The translations under genes and the position numbers were made by a program. Below are positions 7,620-14,955 of a DNA stretch of 40,226 bases, piece by piece. The stretch comes from Myxococcales bacterium (GTDB lineage Bacteria; Myxococcota_A; Polyangia; Polyangiales; Polyangiaceae): NCBI GenBank assembly GCA_012514535.1, contig JAAZAA010000083.1, forward strand, positions 1-40,226, read 5' to 3'. The notes under the pieces are model-generated. The model saw nothing but the letters and a program-made list of their open reading frames with translations. It was not told where the DNA came from and ran no database searches. The stretch's first letter is position 1; the number at the start of each line of letters is the position of its first letter.

Positions 7620-8360
7620 ATGGCGACCACGCAACCGGACATGGGAATCAATCGCACGGGGATCGGGACGTCCCCGCGCCTGAGCGGCGACATGATCGAC
7701 GCCACCAAGGAGTTTCGACCGAGCGTCTCCGGCGACGAGAGACAGATCGCGTACGTCCGCGGAGACTACGCACGAGAAGCGGACAAACTCGGCAGCGTAC
7801 CGCCGCCGCCGACCGCGAAGGGGATGGCGAAGACGGCGCTGCAGGGGCTCAAGTCGGCGCGCCCCGTGCAGTTCATCGACAAGCTGGGGGAGCGGCTCGG
7901 TTTCGAGCGCTCCGGGGTGCGCGTCTACGAGGCCCTCATCTCCAAGTTCGATCATACGGGGGGCTTCGAGGGCGGACCCGAGCGCATGGAGGTCGAACAA
8001 ATCTTGAGGGAGGAGTTCGAACACTTCCGCATGCTGGAGGCCGCGATCAAGAAGCTCGGCGGGGATCCGACCGCGCTCACCCCGTCGGCGAACTTCCACG
8101 CGACCATGACCAGCGGCGTCATCGCCTCGGTCGTGGATCCGCGGACGAGCTTCGCCCAGTGCCTCGAGGCTGCGCTGCTCCTGGAGCTCGCCGACAACGA
8201 CTGCTGGGACGCGCTCGTCCAGCTCGCCGATCGGGCAGGTCAGAACGACATGGTCGCGGACTTCGAGAAGGCGATCCGCGACGAGCGAGACCACCTGCTC
8301 AAGATCCGGACCTGGTTGGCGGTGGCGCAGGGGCGCGCCGGCGCCACGAACGGCGGCTGA
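7620..8360 (+). CDS. Ferritin-like domain protein, partner of the upstream gene
   Basis: A 246-residue protein with a GAGGAGG ribosome site at 7608-7614. The first 85 residues are low in predicted structure (SPRLSGDMIDATKEFRPS). The rest is a four-helix ferritin-like domain: LGERLGFERSGVRVYEALI (E96, E104), EEFEHFRMLEAAIKKLGG (E132-x2-H135), ECLEAALLLELADN-type third helix (E183, E189), and AIRDERDHLLKIRTWL (E222-x2-H225). Two ExxH motifs plus the extra glutamates are what a rubrerythrin/ferritin-type diiron centre requires. No known named family is assigned. The short gap to the larger ferritin-like gene suggests a two-gene operon. A weak hairpin (AGCGG/CCGCT, 8376-8391) follows the stop. 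Confidence 0.75.
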   Translation: MATTQPDMGINRTGIGTSPRLSGDMIDATKEFRPSVSGDERQIAYVRGDYAREADKLGSVPPPPTAKGMAKTALQGLKSARPVQFIDKLGERLGFERSGVRVYEALISKFDHTGGFEGGPERMEVEQILREEFEHFRMLEAAIKKLGGDPTALTPSANFHATMTSGVIASVVDPRTSFAQCLEAALLLELADNDCWDALVQLADRAGQNDMVADFEKAIRDERDHLLKIRTWLAVAQGRAGATNGG

Positions 8361-8905
8361 GGGGCACCGTTCCAAAGCGGCTGAAACCGCTCCCCGCGTC
8401 AGGACGCCGCGGACCTCGCGAGGGTCTGCGGTGTCTCGCCGCGGTCGTTCGTACGCAACCTCCAGGCGCCGGGGACGACAACGCAATGCCGGGCGCCTCG
8501 TGACGGGTCGTTCGAACGGTCCCCCTTGCCGACGATCGGCGCGGGGCGTCCGGCACTTTCGTTCGGACGCGAACGGATCACGGCGACGCGCGGCCCGCTG
8601 ACCGGCCGTCGGTCGACCGGGGAGCTCTCCCGAGAATTCACCACCAACGGAAGCGTCCTCCCTCGACACTCGCCAATGGGGGCAGGGCTCGGGTATCCTC
8701 GGCTTCGAGGGGCTGGGAGAGCCACCCCTCGCCTGCGGTGCCTGCACCGACGTGCGCGTCTCGCCGGGCCGCGATTCCCCCTCTCGCTTCTTCCCGAAAC
8801 GTTCACGACTTACGCTCCTGAGGGTCTCCCCGTTCGGCATCCCCGTGGCGCCCGGCGACCGTGGCCCCCGGCGACCGTGGCCCCTCAACAGACGAGCGCC
8901 TTGCC
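8361..8905. other. 545-base stretch without a convincing gene
   Basis: Open frames here are Arg/Pro-rich on both strands and look like by-products of high GC. The stretch holds the weak hairpin behind the ferritin-like pair and three copies of a CGTTCG word, two of them in palindromes. It probably contains the promoter region of the gene at 8906. Confidence 0.6.
8446..8575. repeat. Three CGTTCG elements, two palindromic
   Basis: CGTTCGTACG at 8446-8455, the perfect palindrome CGTTCGAACG at 8509-8518, and CGTTCG-GACG-CGAACG at 8560-8575. Spacings between starts are 63 and 51 bases. They could be operator sites or hairpins ahead of the gene at 8906; no known regulator consensus is claimed. Confidence 0.4.
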
Positions 8906-10060
8906 ATGGCCAACTCGACCCCGCCCCCCAGCCAACTCCCCTCCCACGCTGGCGCCGATACATCACCTCCGCGGGGAGGAGCTCGCAGGTTCGCGTCGAG
9001 CCGCGCGCCGACGTCGCGGGCCGGGCTCGGGAAAGCTCGAGCGACCGGCAAGCACCACGGCGAGGTCAACCTCCCGTCTTTTTTCTCCATCGAGGTGACG
9101 GGGGACTCCCGGTTGAAGCCCCCGCGTCCCCTGAAGCTCCACGTGCAGCCCCGCACGCTGCCTCCCCACACGCCGGGTCAACCCCCGACCGGGCCGACCG
9201 TGAGCGCACCCGCGGGAGGGGATCGAGCATCGACGGGCAAGGCGCCGCCCCCGGAGCGCAGCACCCCGCGGCTCGGAGGACCACGGCGCATCGCGCCCCC
9301 ACCTCTGGAGGCTCAACCCCTGGAGGCCCATCCCCTGGGAGCCCTGCGCGCGCCACCGGCGGAACGGAGCACCCCGCGACTCGGCGGCCCGCGCCCGACT
9401 CCCCCGGGGGCCTCGTCCAGCGCAAGCGGGAGCGACGACGTGCGGGACGACACCCTGCTCATCACCCGTCGCAAGCAGCACCTGGTCGCGCAGGCGACCA
9501 CCGACCCGGACAAGAGCCTGTACGGCAGCCTCGGGGCGAAGACCCATCACAGCATCCAGCTCGCCGCCGACGAGAACGCGCGACGTATCTGGGCGGCGGC
9601 GTCGCCGGTGTCACAGCGCCTCCCGCGGACGGTGCGGATCCCGGACACCCGCTGGGTCACCCCCGCCCTCTACGCTGGCACCCTCGTCATGGTGGTGTTC
9701 GGCTTCTGGCTCTGGAACTTCAAGGTCGAGCGGAACTCGATCCCCGACCACGTGACGCGCGGCGAGCTTCCGGCGCCGGGAGCTCCTCCCGCTGCGGCCC
9801 TCGTGGACACCGCGGAGACGCGAGCTGCAACGCCCAGCCAGGCTACGACGCCGGACGAAACGGTCGCCACCACGGAAGTGGCCCCGAAGGCGGAAGAGAG
9901 CGCTCCGCCCGCCGGCTCCGCGCCGACGCGGAGCCTCTCGTCCCCGGCCCCCCGGGTGACGCCCCAGGCAACCGCGTCGGCGTCGACGGGGAGAGCCCGT
10001 CCCAGCGGGGCGCCCAAGAAGGCCCCCGAACAACGCATTTTCACGGATGCACCGTTCTGA
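8906..10060 (+). CDS. Pro-rich protein with a single membrane segment
   Basis: A 384-residue protein of unknown function. The start at MANSTPPPSQ is preferred over an in-frame codon 15 residues earlier. A long N-terminal part (about 250 residues) is low-complexity and Pro/Ala/Arg-rich and contains ERSTPRLGGPR twice, with PLEA/PLGA repeats between. One membrane segment follows (WVTPALYAGTLVMVVFGFWLW). The C-terminal 130 residues are Ala/Pro/Thr-rich and should lie on the other side of the membrane. The block before the membrane segment (LITRRKQHLVAQATTDPDKS) may be the only folded part. It lies just before the TPR-PEGA gene and may be co-transcribed. The repeated Ser-Thr-Pro motifs could be phosphorylation sites, which is a guess. 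Confidence 0.6.
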   Translation: MANSTPPPSQLPSHAGADTSPPRGGARRFASSRAPTSRAGLGKARATGKHHGEVNLPSFFSIEVTGDSRLKPPRPLKLHVQPRTLPPHTPGQPPTGPTVSAPAGGDRASTGKAPPPERSTPRLGGPRRIAPPPLEAQPLEAHPLGALRAPPAERSTPRLGGPRPTPPGASSSASGSDDVRDDTLLITRRKQHLVAQATTDPDKSLYGSLGAKTHHSIQLAADENARRIWAAASPVSQRLPRTVRIPDTRWVTPALYAGTLVMVVFGFWLWNFKVERNSIPDHVTRGELPAPGAPPAAALVDTAETRAATPSQATTPDETVATTEVAPKAEESAPPAGSAPTRSLSSPAPRVTPQATASASTGRARPSGAPKKAPEQRIFTDAPF

Positions 10061-10067
10061 CGAGACC

Positions 10068-11090
10068 ATGTTCGGCCCTCCTCTCGGCACCTCCGTCCTC
10101 CTCTTGGCGATCTTGTCCGCGCCCCTCACCGCCCTCGCCGCGGACGACACGTCCACGGAGCAGGCCCGCAAACGCTGGCGTGAGGGCGTCGCTGCGTTCG
10201 ACGCGCAGGACTACGAGCTCGCTCGCGCCGCCTTCGCGCAGGTCTACGCTCTGAAGCCCAGCCCGCCCGTGCTGCGGAACCTCGGGGAAGCGGAGGTGGC
10301 GGCCGGTCATTACGTCGACGGCGCCAACCACCTGGCGCAGTTCCTGCGCGAAGCGGAAGGCCTCGACGCCGAAGAGCGCGCGATGGTCGAGCGCTCCTTC
10401 GAGAAGGCGGCCCAGGTCGTCGGGCGCATCGAGCTGACGACCAACGTCGACGGCGCCAAGGTGTTCGTCGACGGAAAGCAGGTGGCCATCACGCCCGTCG
10501 ATCATCCTCTGTTCGTGGAACCCGGCTGGCGCGAAGTGCGGATCAGCAAAGGCGCACGCGAGATCCAGCGACTCATCGAGACGACCGCCGGGCAGGCCTA
10601 CCCGTTGACCCTCCTCCTCGACGAGCCCCCAGCGTCCGCGCCTCCGCCAACGACGGACGACGTCTCCCCCACCACCCTCGAGCTCGACTCCTCCTCCGAC
10701 TGGAAGCTCCCCGTCGTCCTCTCCGGGGGCGTGCTCGCCTTGGCAGGCATCGGCGCAGGGGGGTACTTCCTGGCGCGGGCGAACCGGCTCGCGGGCGACG
10801 CCGACGCGCAGCGGGATCGGCTGGGCGGGAGCTCACTGGCCCGGTGCACGGAGGCTCCCGACGCGGACTGCGCCGAACTCGATCGCACCGTCGACGCCGG
10901 CCGGCGAGCGGAGCAGCTGGCGGTCGGAGGGTTCGTCGCCGGGGGCGCCCTCGCCGTCGGAACGGCGCTCGCCTGGTGGCTGTGGCCGAACCAGGAGCGC
11001 TCCGATCGTCCACGGACCGGGGTGCGCGTGACCCCCTGGTCGAACCCCGCGAGCGCGACGTGGGGGGGAACCCTCTCCGGCACCTTCTGA
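10068..11090 (+). CDS. TPR-PEGA domain protein (locus A)
   Basis: A 340-residue envelope protein. A signal peptide (GTSVLLLAILSAPLTALAA) is followed by tetratricopeptide-like helices (ARKRWREGVAAFDAQDYELA; AFAQVYALKPSPPVLRNLGE). A PEGA domain comes next (IELTTNVDGAKVFVDGKQVA... VEPGWREVRISKGAREIQRL). Then come a Thr/Ser linker, two hydrophobic segments (VVLSGGVLALAGIGAGGYFL; AVGGFVAGGALAVGTALAWWL) and a C-terminus ending in SGTF. An in-frame ATG at 10047 overlaps the previous gene by 14 bases; the ATG at 10068 is chosen because it clears the overlap. PEGA domains are found in surface proteins and their role is mostly unknown. The same architecture recurs at 30637-31671, again followed by a Cys-rich lipoprotein. 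Confidence 0.78.
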   Translation: MFGPPLGTSVLLLAILSAPLTALAADDTSTEQARKRWREGVAAFDAQDYELARAAFAQVYALKPSPPVLRNLGEAEVAAGHYVDGANHLAQFLREAEGLDAEERAMVERSFEKAAQVVGRIELTTNVDGAKVFVDGKQVAITPVDHPLFVEPGWREVRISKGAREIQRLIETTAGQAYPLTLLLDEPPASAPPPTTDDVSPTTLELDSSSDWKLPVVLSGGVLALAGIGAGGYFLARANRLAGDADAQRDRLGGSSLARCTEAPDADCAELDRTVDAGRRAEQLAVGGFVAGGALAVGTALAWWLWPNQERSDRPRTGVRVTPWSNPASATWGGTLSGTF

Positions 11091-11113
11091 GCCCCTCCGC
11101 AGGATCATCGCCC

Positions 11114-12106
11114 ATGCACATCAAGCTACTCTGCGGACTCGGCGTTCTCGTGGTCGGCATCGCCGTCCTCACGCCGAGCTGTACGGATCGCTTCGCTGGC
11201 TGCGACAAGACCCTCACCTGCGCCCAGACGAACGTCGGCGGCGAGGGAGGGATGGGCGGCGAGCCCGGCATGAGCAGCGGCGGTGCCGTCACGGTCCTCC
11301 CCTGCGACGGCTCCTGTGGGGGAGACGCTCCCCATTGTCACGCGGAGACCTGCGTCCAGTGCGTCGACGACGAACACTGCGAGGCCGGCTACTGCGACCC
11401 GGAGAGCCACACGTGCACCGAGTGCGTCGCGGGCACCCACTGCCCCGCCTCCGCCCCCGTGTGTGAGGACGGTGTGTGTGTCGGTTGCTCCGACGAAACG
11501 GACTGCGAGGGCGTCGCCGACAAGCCCTTCTGTCACGAACCCTCCGGAGCTTGCGTCGAGTGCCTCCCGGGAGACCATGAGTCGTGCGGCGCCGGGCGCC
11601 TGTGCCACGGCCAGCTCCACGAGTGCGTCGATGGCGACGAGGCCGGCGCGGCGACCTGCGAGCCCTGCGTGGCCGACGCGCACTGCCCGGCGGGTCATCG
11701 CTGCGTTCGCCCGGAACGCTTCGAAGGCGAAGGCTTCGTGTGCCTGCCAGAGCGGGGCGCGGGCTGCGGCGACAAGAGGCCCCTCGTTCACGAGCTCGGA
11801 ACCCTGACGTCGCTGGACGGGGAGCACGTGACCATCTGCGGACACCGGTTCACGAGCTGCCGTGGTCTGCTGGGCTTCTCCACGGCCGTGACGGGCTGCA
11901 GCGCCGCCGAGGACGTCCCGCCCACGGGCGACGGAGACACGGCCTGCGGTCTCGAGGACGTCGAAGACAACGCCCGCTGTCGACCTTTCCCGCCGGGAGC
12001 CCGCTGCACCTTCCGTTGTCAAGGTCCGGACGACTGTCCCTGCGGCTTCAGCTGCGCGGCCTCCGCGTGTTCGCTCAGCTACGACGAGGCCCACGAGTGC
12101 CCCTAA
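11114..12106 (+). CDS. Cys-rich lipoprotein, first of a tandem pair
   Basis: A 330-residue lipoprotein. The signal peptide MHIKLLCGLGVLVVGIAVL ends in lipobox TPSC. A Gly-rich linker (GGEGGMGGEPGMSSGG) follows. The mature part is made of short Cys-rich repeats of the form CVQCVDDEHCEAGYCDPESHTC and CTECVAGTHCPASAPVCEDGVC, a pattern common in myxobacterial surface proteins. The C-terminal third ends with CTFRCQGPDDCPCGFSCAASAC. It starts 23 bases after the TPR-PEGA gene. The next gene encodes a protein that aligns along nearly its whole length, so the pair arose by duplication. Function unknown; a disulfide-rich surface or adhesion role is possible. Confidence 0.78.
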   Translation: MHIKLLCGLGVLVVGIAVLTPSCTDRFAGCDKTLTCAQTNVGGEGGMGGEPGMSSGGAVTVLPCDGSCGGDAPHCHAETCVQCVDDEHCEAGYCDPESHTCTECVAGTHCPASAPVCEDGVCVGCSDETDCEGVADKPFCHEPSGACVECLPGDHESCGAGRLCHGQLHECVDGDEAGAATCEPCVADAHCPAGHRCVRPERFEGEGFVCLPERGAGCGDKRPLVHELGTLTSLDGEHVTICGHRFTSCRGLLGFSTAVTGCSAAEDVPPTGDGDTACGLEDVEDNARCRPFPPGARCTFRCQGPDDCPCGFSCAASACSLSYDEAHECP

Positions 12107-12165
12107 AGCCCGCCCGCCCTCGAAGGCTTCCCCTGCCCTCCGGACCGCCCCACGAATCCTCCCAC

Positions 12166-13164
12166 ATGCCCAGGTCAGTTGCCCCCCCTCCCCTCTCGCT
12201 CACCACCCGCGCCCTGTGCGGCGGGTGGCTGGCGGCCTTGCTCTTGGCCAGCGTGGGGTTCGCGGCGTGCGACGCCGAGTTCAAGCTCCAGGCGGACGCG
12301 GCGAGCAGCGGCGGCGCGGGCGGCACCGTGTCCCCCCCGGAGGGCGGCGCCGCCGGGCAGGGTGGAAGCTGCGGGGAACCCTGCCCGGACGACGTCCCCT
12401 CCTGCGTCGACGAGGAGTGCGTCAGCTGCCGCGATCACTCCGACTGCGACGGCTTCTGCGACGGCGAGCGTGGCTGCGTGGAGTGCCTGGACGACGCCCA
12501 CTGCCCTGCGTCACGACCAATCTGTGAGGCGGGCGCCTGCGGCGGGTGTCGGAACGGCGACGACTGCGAGCGGTTCGCGGACGATCTCCCCTACTGCAAC
12601 GAGGCCTCCGGGGCCTGCGTCGAGTGCCTCCCCACGATCCCGAACGTGTGCGGGCACGGACGGCTGTGTCACGTGGAGCGCCAGGAGTGCGTCGACATCG
12701 ACGGCGGCACGGCGCTCACCTGCGAGGCGTGCGTCTCCGACGCCCACTGTCTGGAAGGGCACCGTTGCGTCCACTCGGGCCTCTCGGGGGAGAGCAAGTA
12801 CGTCTGTTTGCCAGAGGCCAAGCCCGCCTGCTCGCTCGCGCCCTTCGTCAACGCGACGCAGAGGATGGACGCGGAGAGCGGGCTGCTCGTGTCCGTGTGC
12901 GCCCTGAACACCACGACCTGCACCGGGTTCCTCCAGTTCTCGCGGGCCGTCCCCGGCTGCAGCGAGCAGGAGGACCTGGCGGCGGGGGCCGAAGCCGACG
13001 CCGCCTGCGGCCACCCGGGCATCGACGACGACGCCCGCTGCGTCCCCTTCGAGGACGGCGCCCGCTGCACCTACACCTGTGAGCACCCCTCCGATTGCCC
13101 CTGCGGAGCCTCCTGCGAGGACGGCCTCTGCAGCGTCGTCGCCGACCCGGACAGCTGCCCCTGA
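12166..13164 (+). CDS. Cys-rich lipoprotein, second of a tandem pair
   Basis: A 332-residue paralog of the preceding gene. The signal peptide ends in lipobox GFAAC and is followed by a Gly/Ala linker. The repeat blocks correspond one for one: CVECLDDAHCPASRPICEAGAC with CTECVAGTHCPASAPVCEDGVC, and CEACVSDAHCLEGHRCV with CEPCVADAHCPAGHRCV. The C-terminal CTYTCEHPSDCPCGASCEDGLC matches CTFRCQGPDDCPCGFSCAASAC. Outside the cysteines the sequences differ, so the duplication is old or under diversifying change. The long frame that opens at 11584 is a shadow of the first copy; the real start is the ATG at 12166. A strong hairpin follows the gene. Confidence 0.78.
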   Translation: MPRSVAPPPLSLTTRALCGGWLAALLLASVGFAACDAEFKLQADAASSGGAGGTVSPPEGGAAGQGGSCGEPCPDDVPSCVDEECVSCRDHSDCDGFCDGERGCVECLDDAHCPASRPICEAGACGGCRNGDDCERFADDLPYCNEASGACVECLPTIPNVCGHGRLCHVERQECVDIDGGTALTCEACVSDAHCLEGHRCVHSGLSGESKYVCLPEAKPACSLAPFVNATQRMDAESGLLVSVCALNTTTCTGFLQFSRAVPGCSEQEDLAAGAEADAACGHPGIDDDARCVPFEDGARCTYTCEHPSDCPCGASCEDGLCSVVADPDSCP

Positions 13165-13182
13165 TGGGCCGGCCCCCGCGCC

Positions 13183-13214
13183 GCCGACGCGGACCCACCT
13201 GGGTCCGCGCCGGC
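13183..13214 (+). terminator. Strong hairpin between the lipoprotein pair and purM
   Basis: CGCGGACCCA-CC-TGGGTCCGCG gives ten complementary pairs, extended by GCCG/CGGC past a one-base mismatch. It starts 19 bases after the lipoprotein stop. No T tract follows, which is usual for candidate terminators in such GC-rich DNA. It separates two unrelated same-strand units. Confidence 0.55.
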
Positions 13215-13237
13215 TCAGGTGCTATGAGGCGGGCGCC

Positions 13238-14308
13238 ATGGCCGTCACCTACCGTCAAGCTGGGGTCAACATCGACGAGGGCAACTCCCTCGTGGAGCGC
13301 ATCAAACCGCTGGCCCGCGCGACCCGTACCGCCCACGTGCTCGAGGACGTCGGCGGGTTCGCCGGACTCTGCGGGCTCCCCGCGGGCCTCGAGGAGCCCG
13401 TGTTGGTCAGCGGCACGGACGGGGTGGGCACCAAGCTGAAGGTCGCCTTCGCTCTGGATCGACACGACACCATCGGCCAGGACCTCGTGGCGATGTGCGT
13501 CAACGACGTGATCACGACCGGCGCCGAGCCCCTGTTCTTCCTGGACTACTTCGGCTGCGGCAAGCTGAGCGCGGACACCGCCGCGGAGGTCGTGCGCGGC
13601 ATCGCCGACGGGTGCAAGATCGCCGGGTGCGCCCTCCTCGGGGGCGAGACGGCGGAGCTACCGGGCATGTACGCGGAGGGCGAATACGACCTGGCGGGAT
13701 TCACCGTGGGCGTCGCCGAACGCAAGAAGCTCCTGGGCCCCGCCCGCGTGCAGGCGGACGACGTCCTCGTCGCCGTCGCCTCCAGCGGTCTGCACTCCAA
13801 CGGTTACTCCTTGGCGCGGCGGGTGATCGAGCAGGAGCTCGGTCTCGATCTCCGCGCGCACCACGACGCGCTCGGGACGACCGTCGGCGAGGCGCTCCTG
13901 ACCCCGACGCGGATCTACACGGGGGCCGTCCGGGCCCTGCGGGAGAAGCTCGGCGAGAGCCTGCACGCCCTCTGCCACGTCACCGGCGGCGGCGTGCCCG
14001 AGAACCTGCCTCGCGTCCTGCCCGACGGGGTCGTGGCGCGGCTCGACGGAGCACGCCCCTGGCCGAGCATTTTCCGGGTGATCGCGGAGGGTGGGCCCGT
14101 CGAGCTCGAGGAGATGCGTCGGACGTTCAACCTCGGGATCGGGCTGATCGCCGTCGTGGAGCGCTCCCGCGCGGAAGACGCCCTCGAGGCGCTCCGCGCC
14201 GCTGGCGAGGACGCCTGGCGCCTCGGCTCCCTCGCGCCCCAGCCCTCCCCGGGCGACGGCAAGGCCCCCGTGGTCTACGTGGACGATCCGGAAGAGGTTC
14301 GCCGGTGA
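13238..14308 (+). CDS. purM: Phosphoribosylformylglycinamidine cyclo-ligase (AIR synthetase)
   Basis: PurM closes the imidazole ring of the purine precursor using ATP, giving AIR. The 356-residue product matches the family throughout: YRQAGVNIDEGNSLVERIK at the start, SGTDGVGTKLKVAF (substrate/ATP loop), GQDLVAMCVNDVITTGAEPLFFLDYF, ALLGGETAELPGMY, ASSGLHSNGYSLAR and CHVTGGGVPENLPRVL. The ATG at 13238 gives the standard N-terminus; the open frame upstream lies in the preceding hairpin region. A TATGAG hexamer at 13223-13228 may be a -10 element. Its stop overlaps the purN start (GTGA), so the two are translationally coupled. Confidence 0.97.
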   Translation: MAVTYRQAGVNIDEGNSLVERIKPLARATRTAHVLEDVGGFAGLCGLPAGLEEPVLVSGTDGVGTKLKVAFALDRHDTIGQDLVAMCVNDVITTGAEPLFFLDYFGCGKLSADTAAEVVRGIADGCKIAGCALLGGETAELPGMYAEGEYDLAGFTVGVAERKKLLGPARVQADDVLVAVASSGLHSNGYSLARRVIEQELGLDLRAHHDALGTTVGEALLTPTRIYTGAVRALREKLGESLHALCHVTGGGVPENLPRVLPDGVVARLDGARPWPSIFRVIAEGGPVELEEMRRTFNLGIGLIAVVERSRAEDALEALRAAGEDAWRLGSLAPQPSPGDGKAPVVYVDDPEEVRR

Positions 14309-14955
14309 CGCTGCGGCTCGGGGTTCTCGTCTCCGGCAGCGGGACGAATCTCCAGGCGCTCCTCGATGCGACGGCCCAGGGGCGACTGGACGCCGAAGTG
14401 CGCCTCGTCGTCTCGAATCGCCCGGACGTCTTCGCGCTCGAACGGGCTGCCCGCGCCGGCGTCCCCAGCCTCGTCCTGAACCATCGAGAGTTCGGTAGCC
14501 GTGAGGAGTTCGACGGCGCACTCGTCGCCGCGCTCCGTGAGGCCGGCGTGGAGTGGGTGGCCCTGGCCGGCTTCATGCGCGTCCTCACCCCGGTCTTCCT
14601 GGAGGCCTTCGCGGGGCGCATGGTCAACATCCACCCGTCGCTCCTGCCCGCGTTCCCCGGCGTCGACGCCCAGCGACAGGCCTTCGACTACGGCGTCAAG
14701 GTGGCGGGCTGCACCGTGCACTTCGTCGACGGGGGCGTGGACACCGGGCCGATCATCGCGCAGCGCGCCGTACCCGTGCTCGAGGAGGACGACGCGGCGA
14801 GCCTGCGCGCGCGCATCCTCGAGCAAGAACACACGTTGTTCGTGGAGGCATTGCAGGCCATCGCCGAGGGCCGCGTGACCACGACGTCGTCACCGACGGG
14901 GCGCACCCTCGTCCACGTCGCTCCAAAGAGCGCCCCGAAGAGGGAGGCTCGGTGA
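14305..14955 (+). CDS. purN: Phosphoribosylglycinamide formyltransferase
   Basis: PurN transfers the formyl group of 10-formyl-tetrahydrofolate to GAR in purine synthesis. The 216-residue product begins at a GTG that overlaps the purM stop. It shows the substrate loop LVSGSGTNLQALLDA, the folate-site signature AGFMRVLTPVFLEAFAGRMVN followed by IHPSLLPAFPG (catalytic Asn and His within), and HFVDGGVDTGPIIAQRAV with the catalytic Asp. A 15-residue Arg/Lys-rich end is slightly longer than usual. The stop overlaps the start of the next gene (GTGA). Confidence 0.96.
   Translation: MTLRLGVLVSGSGTNLQALLDATAQGRLDAEVRLVVSNRPDVFALERAARAGVPSLVLNHREFGSREEFDGALVAALREAGVEWVALAGFMRVLTPVFLEAFAGRMVNIHPSLLPAFPGVDAQRQAFDYGVKVAGCTVHFVDGGVDTGPIIAQRAVPVLEEDDAASLRARILEQEHTLFVEALQAIAEGRVTTTSSPTGRTLVHVAPKSAPKREAR

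Noticed and set aside
8500-8525. TTCGAA-containing stretch resembling a tRNA T-arm
   Set aside because: The flanking five bases on each side are not complementary and there is no acceptor or anticodon stem.
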